DNA of 64,000 nt, taken from NCBI GenBank assembly GCA_017462565.1, contig JAFTQW010000028.1, positions 48,564 to 112,563 of the forward strand, given 5' to 3'. Under the pieces are notes generated by a model, which did not search any database, was not told the DNA's origin, and saw only the letters and a program-made list of their open reading frames with translations. The position numbers and the translations under genes were made by a program. Origin of the DNA: Ruminococcus sp. (GTDB taxonomy: Bacteria > Bacillota > Clostridia > Oscillospirales > Ruminococcaceae). Shown here one piece after another: positions 15,643-25,381 of this stretch. Positions within the stretch are counted from its first letter, which is position 1; every line of letters starts with the position of its first letter.

Positions 15643-15658
15643 CTACTATATATTGTGT
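15643..15658 (+). promoter_or_regulatory. NrdR-box-like operator of nrdDG
   Basis: CTACTATATATTGTGT agrees at 14 of 16 positions with the published NrdR box pattern (aCaCwAtATaTwGtgt). It lies between the expected transcription start and the GGAGG of nrdD, a repressing position. NrdR boxes usually come in pairs; a clear second box at standard spacing was not found, though CTTATATAAG lies 28 bp upstream. Confidence 0.6.
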
Positions 15659-15674
15659 TCGGAGGTAATAGGCA

Positions 15675-17993
15675 ATGATAATTCATATTGTTAAAAGAGA
15701 CGGAAGAAAAGTACCGTTTAACATAGAAAAAATTGCGAACGCTATTTTCAGAGCGGCTCAATCATGCGGCGGAACGGATTTTAATGCTGCTGTTGATATT
15801 GCTGTTGAGGTTTGCAGAATCTATGAAGAACAGAACAAGGGTAAGGTTCCTACCGTTGAGGAAATTCAGGATCTTGTTGAGAAAACTCTTATTGAAAAAG
15901 GTCATGCTAAAACCGCAAAGGCGTATATTCTTTATCGTTATGAGCGTACACGCTCACGAGAGATGAAGACAAATCTTATGTGCGTTCTTAACGAGCTTAC
16001 TTTCAGTTCGGCAAAAGACAGCGATATAAAGCGTGAAAACGCCAATATTGACGGCGATACGGCTATGGGAACTATGCTTAAATACGGCTCTGTTTCGGCT
16101 AAGGAATACTACGAAATGTATGTTCTTGAAGAGGAGCACGCTAAGGCTCATCGTGAAGGCGATATACATATTCACGACCTTGATTTCTATACTTTAACAA
16201 CTACCTGTTCTCAGATAGACCTGAAAAAGCTCTTTACCAACGGATTTTCAACAGGTCATGGATATCTGCGTGAGCCTAACGATATTTCAAGCTATTCAGC
16301 CCTTGCCTGTATTGCAATTCAGTCCAATCAGAATGATCAGCACGGCGGACAGAGTATTCCAACGTTTGATTATGCTATGGCAGACGGAGTAAAAAAGACC
16401 TACGCTTCCAGATATATTCAAAATATCGCAAGAGCGCTGTCCCTTATCGGCGGAGCTGAAAATGAATTTGAAATTGCAGATTCAATTAAAAAAGGGATTC
16501 GTGAAAAATATGATCTTATACCTGTGTTAACCAATGATAATGGATACAAGGAAAAGGAATTTGAACTGCTTCTCAATTATACCGATAAGGAAACTGCTGA
16601 AAAGATTCAGAAATTTGCAGCAAGAAACGCTGAAAAAGAAACGGACAGAGCTACTTATCAGGCTATGGAAGCTCTTATTCATAACCTTAACACAATGAAC
16701 AGCCGTGCCGGTGCGCAGACGCCTTTCAGCTCGATAAACTATGGTACGGATACATCTCCGGAAGGAAGAATGGTTATAAAAAATGTCCTTCTTGCTCAGG
16801 AAGCAGGTCTTGGAAACGGAGAAACTCCGATTTTCCCGATTCACATTTTCAAGATCAAAGAGGGAATCAATTACAATCCGGAAGATCCGAACTATGATTT
16901 GTTCAAGCTTGCCTGCCGTGTTTCTGCGAAGAGACTTTTCCCGAACTTCTCGTTTATAGACGCTCCGTACAATCTTCAGTACTATAAACCGGGCAATCCT
17001 GATACGGAAATCGCCTATATGGGATGCCGTACAAGAGTTATCGGCAACAATTACGATCCGTCACGAGAAATTGTTACAGGCAGAGGAAACCTCAGCTTCA
17101 CTTCAATAAACTTACCAAGACTTGCTATTAAGGCCGACCACAATGTCGGATTATTCTTTGAGATGCTGGAAGATATGATGAATCTTGCCATAGATCAGCT
17201 TATGCACCGTTTCAGGATTCAGTCTCAGAAGCGTGTGCGCAATTATCCTTTCCTTATGGGCCAAGGAATCTGGATAGACTCAGATAAGCTTTCAGAAGAT
17301 GACACTGTTGGTGAAATTCTGAAACATGGTACGCTTTCTGTTGGATTTATCGGCCTGGCTGAAACGCTGAAGGCTCTTATCGGGGCTCATCATGGTGAAA
17401 GTGAAGAAGCCCGTGAGCTTGGACTTGAGATCGTTACTGCTATGCGTACACGACTTGATGAAGAATCTAAAAGAACCGGACTTAATTTCTCGCTTCTTGC
17501 AACTCCGGCAGAGGGACTTTCAGGACGTTTTGTTCGTATGGATGCACAGCGATACGGCATTATCGAGGGCGTTACAGATCGTGATTATTATACGAATTCA
17601 TTCCATGTTCCGGTTTATTATCCTATAAGTGCATTTGATAAAATTAAAATTGAAGCGCCGTATCACGAGCTTACCAATGCCGGACATATCAGCTATATAG
17701 AACTTGACGGAGATCCGCTTGAAAATCTTTCAGCGTTTGAAAAAATCGTTCGCTGCATGAAGGAATCTGGAATCGGCTATGGAGCTATCAATCATCCTGT
17801 GGATCGTGATCCATGCTGCGGCTACACCGGAATTATCGGCGAAACTTGTCCGTGCTGCGGAAGAAAAGAGCATAGCGAAACTGTTGCGTTTGATCGGATT
17901 CGCCGCATTACAGGCTATCTTGTGGGAACTCTTGATCGTTTTAACAATGCAAAACGTTCCGAAGAGCATGACAGAGTAAAACATAATATATAA
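15675..17993 (+). CDS. nrdD: anaerobic ribonucleoside-triphosphate reductase
   Basis: Class III reductase making dNTPs without oxygen through a glycyl radical. It has 772 residues. The N-terminal ATP-cone regulatory domain (1-95) begins with KRDGRKVPFN. The barrel domain includes HIHDLD and the catalytic-loop region around YMGCRTRV. A C-terminal zinc site, CCGYTG and CPCCG (about 713-732), is followed by the radical motif RITGYLVGT with Gly747 as the probable radical residue. GGAGG precedes the ATG. nrdG follows 11 bp later, and an NrdR-like box lies in the leader. Confidence 0.97.
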   Translation: MIIHIVKRDGRKVPFNIEKIANAIFRAAQSCGGTDFNAAVDIAVEVCRIYEEQNKGKVPTVEEIQDLVEKTLIEKGHAKTAKAYILYRYERTRSREMKTNLMCVLNELTFSSAKDSDIKRENANIDGDTAMGTMLKYGSVSAKEYYEMYVLEEEHAKAHREGDIHIHDLDFYTLTTTCSQIDLKKLFTNGFSTGHGYLREPNDISSYSALACIAIQSNQNDQHGGQSIPTFDYAMADGVKKTYASRYIQNIARALSLIGGAENEFEIADSIKKGIREKYDLIPVLTNDNGYKEKEFELLLNYTDKETAEKIQKFAARNAEKETDRATYQAMEALIHNLNTMNSRAGAQTPFSSINYGTDTSPEGRMVIKNVLLAQEAGLGNGETPIFPIHIFKIKEGINYNPEDPNYDLFKLACRVSAKRLFPNFSFIDAPYNLQYYKPGNPDTEIAYMGCRTRVIGNNYDPSREIVTGRGNLSFTSINLPRLAIKADHNVGLFFEMLEDMMNLAIDQLMHRFRIQSQKRVRNYPFLMGQGIWIDSDKLSEDDTVGEILKHGTLSVGFIGLAETLKALIGAHHGESEEARELGLEIVTAMRTRLDEESKRTGLNFSLLATPAEGLSGRFVRMDAQRYGIIEGVTDRDYYTNSFHVPVYYPISAFDKIKIEAPYHELTNAGHISYIELDGDPLENLSAFEKIVRCMKESGIGYGAINHPVDRDPCCGYTGIIGETCPCCGRKEHSETVAFDRIRRITGYLVGTLDRFNNAKRSEEHDRVKHNI

Positions 17994-18004
17994 GGTGAAA
18001 TAAA

Positions 18005-18505
18005 ATGAAATTACGGATTGCCGGAACTGTAAATGATTCGATCGTTGACGGACCGGGTATCAGATTTACAATTTTTACGCAGGGTTGCCCTCATCATTGT
18101 GAGGGCTGCCATAATCCTCAGACGCATGATTTCAACGGCGGAGAAATTGTTGAAGCCGATGAAATTATTGAGAAAATTAAAAAAAATCCTCTGCTTGACG
18201 GTGTGACGTTCAGCGGAGGAGAGCCTTTTTGTCAAGCGGAAACGCTTGCTGATATCGGCAAAGAAATCAAATCACTCGGATTAAATGTAATAACCTACAC
18301 AGGCTATACCTTTGATGAAATTTATGAAAACCGGGACAAAAATCACTGGAATGAATTGCTTTCTGTAACAGATTTTCTTATAGACGGAAAGTTTATTTTG
18401 CAGCAAAAGGATTGGAATTTAAAATTCCGTGGAAGCTCTAATCAAAGATATATTGATTGTCAGAGAAGCCTTAAAGAAGGCAGGGCAGTTGAAATTGAAC
18501 CATAA
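18005..18505 (+). CDS. nrdG: anaerobic ribonucleotide reductase activating protein
   Basis: Radical SAM activase that installs the glycyl radical on NrdD. It has 166 residues. The cluster motif is CPHHCEGC (CxxxCxxC) near residues 29-36, followed by NPQTHDFNGG, typical of NrdG. TFSGGEP is the SAM-binding GGE motif. It starts 11 bp after nrdD with a GGTGAAA ribosome site and shares its promoter. A strong terminator closes the operon. Confidence 0.96.
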   Translation: MKLRIAGTVNDSIVDGPGIRFTIFTQGCPHHCEGCHNPQTHDFNGGEIVEADEIIEKIKKNPLLDGVTFSGGEPFCQAETLADIGKEIKSLGLNVITYTGYTFDEIYENRDKNHWNELLSVTDFLIDGKFILQQKDWNLKFRGSSNQRYIDCQRSLKEGRAVEIEP

Positions 18506-18510
18506 TTATT

Positions 18511-18541
18511 AAAAAGGACGAACAACAAGTTCGTCCTTTTT
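18511..18541. terminator. bidirectional terminator between nrdG and the ABC permease
   Basis: A perfect 13-bp stem (AAAAAGGACGAAC with GTTCGTCCTTTTT) and 5-nt loop between convergent genes. Confidence 0.92.
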
Positions 18542-18568
18542 CAGAGTGTAGTAATTCTGTTTTATTGA

Positions 18569-21250
18569 TCAGATATTTTCATTTTTTAATGCGTCGATAG
18601 GATTATCCTTTTTGATTTTGCTCATAGAATACATCATTGTTGCAAAAACAACGATAAATACGCTTGAAACAGCTATGGCAATTGCTTTCCACGGAAGCTG
18701 GAAATTGGTTACGAATCCTTCGGAAACAGAGCGGTATATCCAGTAGGTGATAGCAATAGAGACAGGAAGTCCGTATAACAGAGACTTTATTCCGTAAAGA
18801 ACGCACTCAAAATTCATCATGCGGTTGAATCCCTTTGCGGTCATACCGATAGATTTCAGCATAGCGAACTCACGTCTTCTGAGACTGATATTGGTCGAAA
18901 TGGTATTGAAAACGTTTGCGGCGGCAATAAGAGAAATAAGAACGATAAATCCGTAAGCAAATACCTGAACGATCGTAACGATATTTCTGTCGGCTTCAGC
19001 CATTTCTGCGTAATCCGTAATGTCTCCGGCGGGAAGAAGTTTACTGTCAATAAGTCCTTTTAAAGCCGTGTAGCAGTCGGAATGATTTTCGGACTGAATC
19101 CTGATACTGAAATATGATCCGATTTCGGCATTTTCAGGAATAATAACATCCTTCGCACTGTATGGATAAATAAATGCAATATTACCATAATTTTCGACAA
19201 AGAATGGAGTTTTGTGAAGTGTTTTTTCTGATTTGAGATTTGTTTTAGTACATGCTTCTTCCGACTTTATTTTTAATGAATCTTCAGGGTCATCGTTATT
19301 TCGGTAAACAATATATTCGTTGTCTTCTTCGTCATAGTAATATGTTTCAAAATAGTATCCGTCGACTTTCTTTATCATGTTGAATTCCGCTTCGCATTTA
19401 TCAGAAGCCAAACCGTTGAAAACCAGCATTTTTTGCTTTTCGTAATCAAAAGAGGAAAGATTGTCGATAGCCACTGCCTGAGGAGATTCAGGGTTCATAA
19501 AATCTTCTTTTTTGAGATGATTTTCATCAAGAAGCTTGATAAATTCATCGTCATTTACAAAACAAAGATTGATAGGCACACCGTTTTCTTCATATGCGGG
19601 GAAGAAGTCTTTCATCTCATCTGAAAGGTATTTTCCGTCAATAGAAGCTGAATTGTTGATATTATTGGTATAAACAGCATAGTCTACAGTTTCTTCATTT
19701 CTTACCGTTTTAAGAACGTCGTCCTTATCAAATCCTGATAAATCAGCCCATTCAGGTCTATAGACAAGGTCATACCCGTATGAATTGAAAGCGCTGTCTG
19801 CCATATCGACAAGATAACCTGTGAATGCAGTTGAAGGAATAAACAGAACAATACTCATGAAAAGGCTTACTACAGTTGCACGGTATTTCTTTTTGCTTCT
19901 CTTATAATACTTGTGAGCAAGCAAACCTGGAAGTCCGAAAACTTTACCGATTATCTTAGGAGTTTTAATTGCTCTTTTTTCAGCCTTGATATCATTGCTC
20001 TGTCGGATAGCTTCAACAGCAGAAATTTTCGTTGCTCTTTTTGACGGTATCCATGCTGAGATCAGAACCGTCACAAGCGCTACTATGCAGGCGATCACTA
20101 CAGCGATAAGAGAAACGCAGAGTTTCATTTTAACTGCTCCGGAAGCCTGACCTGTAAATGTATCAAATTTATCGCTTATAAGAGTTAGTGTTGTACCGAT
20201 TCCAGTAATTCCGACAAGTATTCCAAGCGGAATTCCTATAAGGCTGACTATGCCTGCTTCAAAAAATACAGTCCTGCGGAGCTGTTTTTTTGTTGCACCG
20301 ATAGATGAAAGAAGTCCGAACTGTTTTGTTCTTTCTGAAACGGAAATTGAGAAAGCGTTGTAGATAAGTGAAACAGAACCGAACATTATCAACAGGATAA
20401 CAAATGCTGCAAGACTATAGATAACATTAGTAAATCCGTCATACTTCACTACGCCCATACAAGCAAGCAGCTCGTTATTGGTATCTGCGTCAAGATGATT
20501 TTTCTCAATAAATTTGTAAATATCCTTTGGCTTTTTCATGCTGAAATAAACGTCATACTGAACAGATTCCATGTTGTCCATGTCAGGAGCTGTTATAGCG
20601 GTAAATCCGGGAGCAGACCAGCCTTCAAACCCCGGACGCTGAAACAATCCGACAACGGTAAACGTTCTTTTCGCATTAACTTCTATCCTTTCAGCGTCAT
20701 CAACAGGATTACCGTTGTCATCATAAGCCCGATAAGGATTATTTTGTCCAAGAACATATCCATCGCTGCCTATACGCTGACCTATTTCAAGCTCGATAGT
20801 ATCGCCGACAGTGTAAGCAAGTCCGCCATTGCTTGCAAGATGACCTGGCAAAATAATTTCGTTTTCGTTTTCAGGAAGTCTGCCGGATGTAAGATGAATA
20901 GAAACCGTTTCGGCAAAATTTTTATCTGCTCCGAGAACATACATATACGGCTTATCGGAATTGTCACTTTCAATTTTTGCATAGCCTATCTGTTGAGCAA
21001 ATACGGAATCCGAAATCTCTCCAGAATCGCTAATCAGATTGTACGAATCAAGATCAGCTCCGAGAACGCTTCCCTGCCAGTTTCCGTCCTGATAGATAAT
21101 ATTTCTTTTCATGTAATCCAGAAAGCTTGAGATAGACGTTGTAACGGCGCAGATAAGAGCAGTTGAAAGAATTATTCCGATTATCGTAACGATAGTTCGG
21201 GTTCTGTTCTTTTTAAGAGATTGCAGAGTGACTCTATGAAAAATATTCAT
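18569..21250 (-). CDS. ABC transporter permease with two FtsX-type domains
   Basis: 893 residues. TM1 is at about 16-38, followed by a first extracellular domain (to about 280). A cluster of three helices comes next (about 283-400), a fourth helix near 460-480, a large second extracellular domain (490-760) and three final helices (765-885). The YNAFSISVSERTKQFGLLSSIGAT and LRRREFAMLKSIGMT blocks are the FtsX permease signatures in the two halves. It overlaps the upstream ATPase gene by 4 bp, so the two are translationally coupled. Together with the adjacent two-component genes this resembles antimicrobial-peptide resistance/efflux modules; the transported substrate is unknown. Confidence 0.9.
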   Translation of the reverse strand: MNIFHRVTLQSLKKNRTRTIVTIIGIILSTALICAVTTSISSFLDYMKRNIIYQDGNWQGSVLGADLDSYNLISDSGEISDSVFAQQIGYAKIESDNSDKPYMYVLGADKNFAETVSIHLTSGRLPENENEIILPGHLASNGGLAYTVGDTIELEIGQRIGSDGYVLGQNNPYRAYDDNGNPVDDAERIEVNAKRTFTVVGLFQRPGFEGWSAPGFTAITAPDMDNMESVQYDVYFSMKKPKDIYKFIEKNHLDADTNNELLACMGVVKYDGFTNVIYSLAAFVILLIMFGSVSLIYNAFSISVSERTKQFGLLSSIGATKKQLRRTVFFEAGIVSLIGIPLGILVGITGIGTTLTLISDKFDTFTGQASGAVKMKLCVSLIAVVIACIVALVTVLISAWIPSKRATKISAVEAIRQSNDIKAEKRAIKTPKIIGKVFGLPGLLAHKYYKRSKKKYRATVVSLFMSIVLFIPSTAFTGYLVDMADSAFNSYGYDLVYRPEWADLSGFDKDDVLKTVRNEETVDYAVYTNNINNSASIDGKYLSDEMKDFFPAYEENGVPINLCFVNDDEFIKLLDENHLKKEDFMNPESPQAVAIDNLSSFDYEKQKMLVFNGLASDKCEAEFNMIKKVDGYYFETYYYDEEDNEYIVYRNNDDPEDSLKIKSEEACTKTNLKSEKTLHKTPFFVENYGNIAFIYPYSAKDVIIPENAEIGSYFSIRIQSENHSDCYTALKGLIDSKLLPAGDITDYAEMAEADRNIVTIVQVFAYGFIVLISLIAAANVFNTISTNISLRRREFAMLKSIGMTAKGFNRMMNFECVLYGIKSLLYGLPVSIAITYWIYRSVSEGFVTNFQLPWKAIAIAVSSVFIVVFATMMYSMSKIKKDNPIDALKNENI

Positions 21251-21930
21251 CTGCGGATCACCTCATCCTTTTTGATTTTACCGTCCTCAACAGTAAGAAT
21301 TCGGTCTGCCTGTAAGGCGATATTTTCGTCATGAGTGATAACAATGAGAGTCTGGTTGTATTTTTCATTTGAGTATTTAAGAAGCTCCATGATCTCCTGA
21401 CTATTTTTGCTGTCGAGGTTTCCTGTAGGTTCGTCGGCAAGAACTACAGCCGGAGCGTTCATAAGCGCTCTTCCGATAGAAACTCTCTGCTGCTGACCGC
21501 CTGAAAGCTGATTCGGCAGATGATTTTCACGTCCTTTGAGCTTTAGAGTTGTAATAAGTTCTTTCAGTCTTTCTTTGTTAACCTTCTGCCCGTCCATAAG
21601 AACCGGAAGAGTGATGTTTTCCGTAACGTTCAGAACAGGGATAAGATTGTAGAACTGGTAGATAAGCCCTACCTGTCTGCGGCGGAAAATAGCGAGCTGT
21701 TCCTCATTCTGAGAGTAAACATCGCAGCCGTCCATAAAAACCTTTCCGCTTGTAGGTCTGTCTACGCCGCCGAGTATATGAAGCAGGGTAGATTTTCCCG
21801 AACCGGAAGGACCGATTATCGCCACAAATTCTCCTTTGTTTACAGAAAATGAAACATGATCGAGCGCATGAACGATATTTTCGCCCTTTCCATAAGTTTT
21901 GCATAGATTTTCAACTTTTAAAATTTCCAT
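21247..21930 (-). CDS. ABC transporter ATP-binding protein (MacB/LolD type)
   Basis: 227 residues. Walker A is GPSGSGKST (about 40-48), Q-loop YQFYNLIP, signature LSGGQQQR, Walker B VVLADEPTGNLDS and the switch His in VITHDE. LolD/MacB-type ATPases power FtsX-type permeases, and the permease gene overlaps its end. It has its own promoter with 11-bp TGAC direct repeats next to the -35 region, in addition to any read-through from the kinase gene. The partner permease and sensor genes make a peptide-antibiotic response the likely role. Confidence 0.95.
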   Translation of the reverse strand: MEILKVENLCKTYGKGENIVHALDHVSFSVNKGEFVAIIGPSGSGKSTLLHILGGVDRPTSGKVFMDGCDVYSQNEEQLAIFRRRQVGLIYQFYNLIPVLNVTENITLPVLMDGQKVNKERLKELITTLKLKGRENHLPNQLSGGQQQRVSIGRALMNAPAVVLADEPTGNLDSKNSQEIMELLKYSNEKYNQTLIVITHDENIALQADRILTVEDGKIKKDEVIRR

Positions 21931-21959
21931 AGCTGTTCTCCTTTTTTGATTATGTCTGT

Positions 21960-21991
21960 ATTATAACACGCTTAAATGACATTGAAGTGAC
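21960..21991 (-). promoter_or_regulatory. promoter of the ABC genes with OmpR-family direct repeats
   Basis: TATAAT on the minus strand (21965-21960) is preceded, at the -35 region, by two TGAC motifs (plus-strand reading, 21977-21980 and 21988-21991) exactly 11 bp apart. That is the usual period of OmpR/PhoB-type regulator half-sites. The upstream-encoded response regulator is the expected ligand. Confidence 0.55.
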
Positions 21992-22016
21992 TTTAAAATT
22001 ACAAAAATGTCACATA

Positions 22017-22042
22017 AGAGCGTGCTGATGTCAGCACGCTCT
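22017..22042 (-). terminator. hairpin after the histidine kinase gene
   Basis: A perfect 12-bp stem (AGAGCGTGCTGA with TCAGCACGCTCT) lies 12 bp after the kinase stop and before the ABC promoter. The T-rich tail is weak, so read-through is likely. Confidence 0.6.
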
Positions 22043-22053
22043 GAGAATAAATA

Positions 22054-23058
22054 TTAAACGACCTCTTTATAGAATCTTATGACGAATTTAGCTCCGCCTG
22101 AAAGTTGATTTTCCGCTTTGATAGTACCATTCTGATTGGTGATTATCATTCTTGCAAGGTTAAGTCCGATTCCGAAGCTGTTGTCATCAGAATCCTTACC
22201 CTTATAGAAACGCTCAAAAATATGAGGAAGATCATCTGCTGAAATTCCGCTTCCGTTATCGCAGACGCATATTTCGGAAAAAAGAGGATTTTCTTCAGCA
22301 GTTACAGAAATCATTCCTCCCTCAGGAGTATGCTCAATGCAGTTTTTAACGATATTACCGATAGCTTCGCAGCTCCACGAAATATCACCGATAAAATTTC
22401 CGGAAGCGTTTATATTCAAGGTCTGTCCACGCAGGTCTATCGAAACAAGCATTGGAGCGCAGGATTTGTTTATAAGTTCCTCAAGCGTAATTTTTTCCTG
22501 ATTAAAAGTGATAGTTCCGGCGTCGAGCTTTGAGATTTTCAAAAGCGAGGTTATAAGCCAGTCTATCCTTGAAAGCATCTGACGAAGTTCAAGACAGAGC
22601 TGATAACGGCGTTCTTCGTCAAGATTCGGTTTTGAAAGAAGCTGAACCAGAAGATTTATCGAGGTCAGCGGAGTTCTTATCTGATGTGAGATATCGGCGA
22701 TAGAATCGGCAAGATAAACTTTGTCGTTGATGAGTTTCTGACTCTGTTCACGCAGACAAACAGTCATTTTATATATCTCGCTCTGAAGAAGCGCAAGCTC
22801 TCCTTCATCATACGAATTAAGTGCAATATGATTATCACCGTGAAGAATACCGTCTATATCGGCAGCGAGATCGTTGATCTTTCGATATCGTTTCCAAGTT
22901 GTGAAAATATGAATAATAATAAAAAGCAGACAGAGAGCGGCGGTGAAAGCTCCGAAATTCGCTCCCATGGAAAAAGCCTTGCTGACAGCAATTACTGAAA
23001 TTATGATATATACTGAAATCCCTTTTAAAACCTCTGTGTTTCGCAGTAATTTCATCAT
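22054..23058 (-). CDS. sensor histidine kinase with short extracellular loop
   Basis: 334 residues. Two membrane helices (about 13-32 and 36-52) are joined by a very short loop and followed by a short linker. HisKA carries the phospho-acceptor His in DISHQIRTPL (about 125). The ATPase domain has N-box GNIVKNCIEH and G-boxes VCDNGSGI and GIGLNLARMI. The lack of an outer sensor domain is typical of intramembrane-sensing kinases working with ABC transporters of the Bce/Psd type. The start overlaps the regulator stop by 4 bp. Confidence 0.92.
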   Translation of the reverse strand: MMKLLRNTEVLKGISVYIIISVIAVSKAFSMGANFGAFTAALCLLFIIIHIFTTWKRYRKINDLAADIDGILHGDNHIALNSYDEGELALLQSEIYKMTVCLREQSQKLINDKVYLADSIADISHQIRTPLTSINLLVQLLSKPNLDEERRYQLCLELRQMLSRIDWLITSLLKISKLDAGTITFNQEKITLEELINKSCAPMLVSIDLRGQTLNINASGNFIGDISWSCEAIGNIVKNCIEHTPEGGMISVTAEENPLFSEICVCDNGSGISADDLPHIFERFYKGKDSDDNSFGIGLNLARMIITNQNGTIKAENQLSGGAKFVIRFYKEVV

Positions 23059-23726
23059 GCATCCACCCTGTAGCCTATTCCTCGGACTGTTTTTATGATT
23101 GAAGGATTCTGTGGATCTTTTTCTATTTTGTCCCTTAAACGCTTTATATAAACAGTAAGAGTGTTATCGTTTACAAATTCTCCTGCAACATCCCATATTG
23201 ATTCAAGAAGCTGATTTCTTGAAAGAACTGCGCCTCTGTTATTAATAAATGTAAGGAGAAGTCTGTATTCAAGCGCCGAGAGGTACAAGTCTTTTCCGTT
23301 TCTGAGAGCAGTACCTTTTATCGTATCAACAGTTACATCGCCGAGTTGGATAACGGCTCCTATACTTCCTGTTAAACGGAGAATATTTTTGATTCTTGAA
23401 ACAAGTTCACGGGGACGGAAAGGTTTTGGAATATAATCATCCGCACCAAGATCAAATCCGGTAACAGTGCTATATTCGTCTCCGGAAGCGGTAAGAAAAA
23501 TTACAGGGATATTATAGTTGCTTTTTATTGCCGAACATACTGCAAATCCGTTTCCGTCTGCTAAAGAAACATCAAGCAAAACAAGATCGGGAAGTTCTTC
23601 TTCAACAGATGCAAGAGCGGCTTTCTGACCGGCGGCTGTTCTCACATTAAATCCTTCGGATGTAAGAAATTCGCTTAAATTTGATACAATACTTCTATCG
23701 TCTTCAACTACAAGAATTTTTGTCAT
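23055..23726 (-). CDS. OmpR-family response regulator
   Basis: 223 residues. The receiver domain has acidic pair EDDRS, the phospho-acceptor Asp in DLVLLDVSL (about 53), Thr/Ala of FLTASG and the switch Lys in PKPFRP. The winged-helix C-terminus has ALEYRLLLTFINN and NTLTVYIKRLRDKI with KTVRGIGYR. It is the first gene of the regulator-kinase-ATPase-permease cluster, with a consensus promoter 37 bp upstream. It probably activates the ABC promoter at 21.96 kb. Confidence 0.95.
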   Translation of the reverse strand: MTKILVVEDDRSIVSNLSEFLTSEGFNVRTAAGQKAALASVEEELPDLVLLDVSLADGNGFAVCSAIKSNYNIPVIFLTASGDEYSTVTGFDLGADDYIPKPFRPRELVSRIKNILRLTGSIGAVIQLGDVTVDTIKGTALRNGKDLYLSALEYRLLLTFINNRGAVLSRNQLLESIWDVAGEFVNDNTLTVYIKRLRDKIEKDPQNPSIIKTVRGIGYRVDA

Positions 23727-23762
23727 AATTATTTTCCTTTCATGAAATGACTTATAAAGAAT

Positions 23763-23791
23763 ATTATACCTTTAATTACCATTAATGTCAA
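23763..23791 (-). promoter_or_regulatory. consensus promoter of the response regulator gene
   Basis: Minus-strand TTGACA (23791-23786) and TATAAT (23768-23763) with a 17-nt spacer. Confidence 0.85.
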
Positions 23792-23998
23792 ACTAAAAAA
23801 TAAAAATTAAGAACAAATTAAAAAATATGAATAAAATTTTATGTGAGAGTTTTTTTGTTCAACATACGACAAAGCTATAGAAATTTGCTGTGATTTTGCT
23901 GAAACATATATTTTTGCGAATATCATTTCCGAATCACGGCAAAATATGAAGGGTATATCATAATTTTCCATTGATATATCGAAAGGAGAATTGAAAAA

Positions 23999-25234
23999 AT
24001 GGGAAAAAACAAATCAAAAAAATATAAACCCGAAATGAGCAGAAATTCTGTGAAAAATTCAGAATCATCTTCTCCGCCTGATGAGTCAGCAGCTGCAGCA
24101 GTGCAGTCTAATAAGTTGAACAAGCCTTATTATGCTGGAATCGATATTATAAAAATTCTTGCCGCATTTTTCGTTGTTTCCATTCATTTCTTTTTGTACA
24201 GCGGAGTATATTATGTTCCTATCCAAAGCAAGGAATATATAGCTCCCATCGCAATGAGGTGGCTGGTTTACACCTGTGTTCCGCTTTTTATGATCGCAAC
24301 CGGTTATCTTATGAAGAATAAGAAATTCAGCGGAAAATATTATCTTGGTCTGATAAAAATAATCGTTATTTATATTGTGGTAAGCATTCCGTGCATGATG
24401 AAGGACAAAGAAGTTTTTAATAAGGAATTTACTCCCTGGACTACGCTTAAAGGTTTCCTTGAATTCACCAATGCTCAGTACAGTTGGTATGTTAACTTCT
24501 ATATTGCCCTTTTTCTGCTGATACCTTTCCTCAATCTTGCTTTTAATGGACTTGAAAATAAAAAGCAGCGTCTTGCGCTTGTAATTACCATAACTACTTT
24601 AACAATAGTTGCAAGAAGCCTTTATATCGGTTTTGACAGAGAAACTCAATCAAAACTTATTCCTGATTATCTGAATGCACTCTGGCCTCTTGCGTATTAT
24701 TATGTCGGAGCGTTTATCCGTGAATACCCAATTAAAAAGAAGGTAACTGGAAAACTTATCGCTTTTGTTATTCTTGTTGCAGATATGATCTTCCTGACCA
24801 TGAGCACCTACAACCAGACAATAAACAATACATTTGATGAAAATCCTGATTTCCATTATAGATTCCTTTCATATCATTTCAATGATTATGGAACTTATCC
24901 TGTTTTCATCGCTGCCGTATGTATTTTCGTACTTCTCTGCGATATTAAAACGACCAACAAGGTTGTCAAGTTTATACTCCGTCAGCTTGGAAACACAACT
25001 CTTGCGCTTTATCTGCTTTCATATGTTTTCGATCGAAAGATTTATCCTGATTTCTCAGAAAAATATCCTGATATTCTTGATAGATGCAAGCATTGCTTTG
25101 AGCCAATAGGATATGTTTTTATCCACGCATTATTCTGGGCATTAATAATCCAGAATGTTTATGATATAATCCTTAGCATAATAAAAATAGCAAGTTCAAA
25201 AATAAAGAAAAAGAGAATAGAAACTGCTTCATAA
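23999..25234 (+). CDS. membrane acyltransferase (acyltransferase 3 family)
   Basis: 411 residues, about ten membrane helices. A polar N-terminus of about 40 residues, rich in Lys and Ser, precedes the first helix. GIDIIKILAAFFVVSIHFF contains the conserved His of the acyltransferase 3 family, and VPLFMIATGYLMKN is the second conserved block. Members transfer acetyl or other acyl groups to cell-surface polysaccharides, peptidoglycan or lipids. The acceptor is unknown. AAAGGAG lies 9 nt before the ATG. It is a single gene with its own terminator. Confidence 0.9.
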   Translation: MGKNKSKKYKPEMSRNSVKNSESSSPPDESAAAAVQSNKLNKPYYAGIDIIKILAAFFVVSIHFFLYSGVYYVPIQSKEYIAPIAMRWLVYTCVPLFMIATGYLMKNKKFSGKYYLGLIKIIVIYIVVSIPCMMKDKEVFNKEFTPWTTLKGFLEFTNAQYSWYVNFYIALFLLIPFLNLAFNGLENKKQRLALVITITTLTIVARSLYIGFDRETQSKLIPDYLNALWPLAYYYVGAFIREYPIKKKVTGKLIAFVILVADMIFLTMSTYNQTINNTFDENPDFHYRFLSYHFNDYGTYPVFIAAVCIFVLLCDIKTTNKVVKFILRQLGNTTLALYLLSYVFDRKIYPDFSEKYPDILDRCKHCFEPIGYVFIHALFWALIIQNVYDIILSIIKIASSKIKKKRIETAS

Positions 25235-25238
25235 AAAT

Positions 25239-25277
25239 AAGCTGCCATACTTGAAAGTGTGGCAGCTTTAGCTTTTT
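25239..25277 (+). terminator. intrinsic terminator after the acyltransferase gene
   Basis: A 12-bp stem (AAGCTGCCATAC with GTGTGGCAGCTT), 6-nt loop, then TAGCTTTTTC. Confidence 0.88.
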
Positions 25278-25381
25278 CAAAAATAAATTTTGCAGTTAAA
25301 ATCAAAATAACAAAAAGTATTAAAACATATTATTTCAACTTTAATTAATAACTTCTTTAAGTTCTTTCTTTAAATTAGGCA

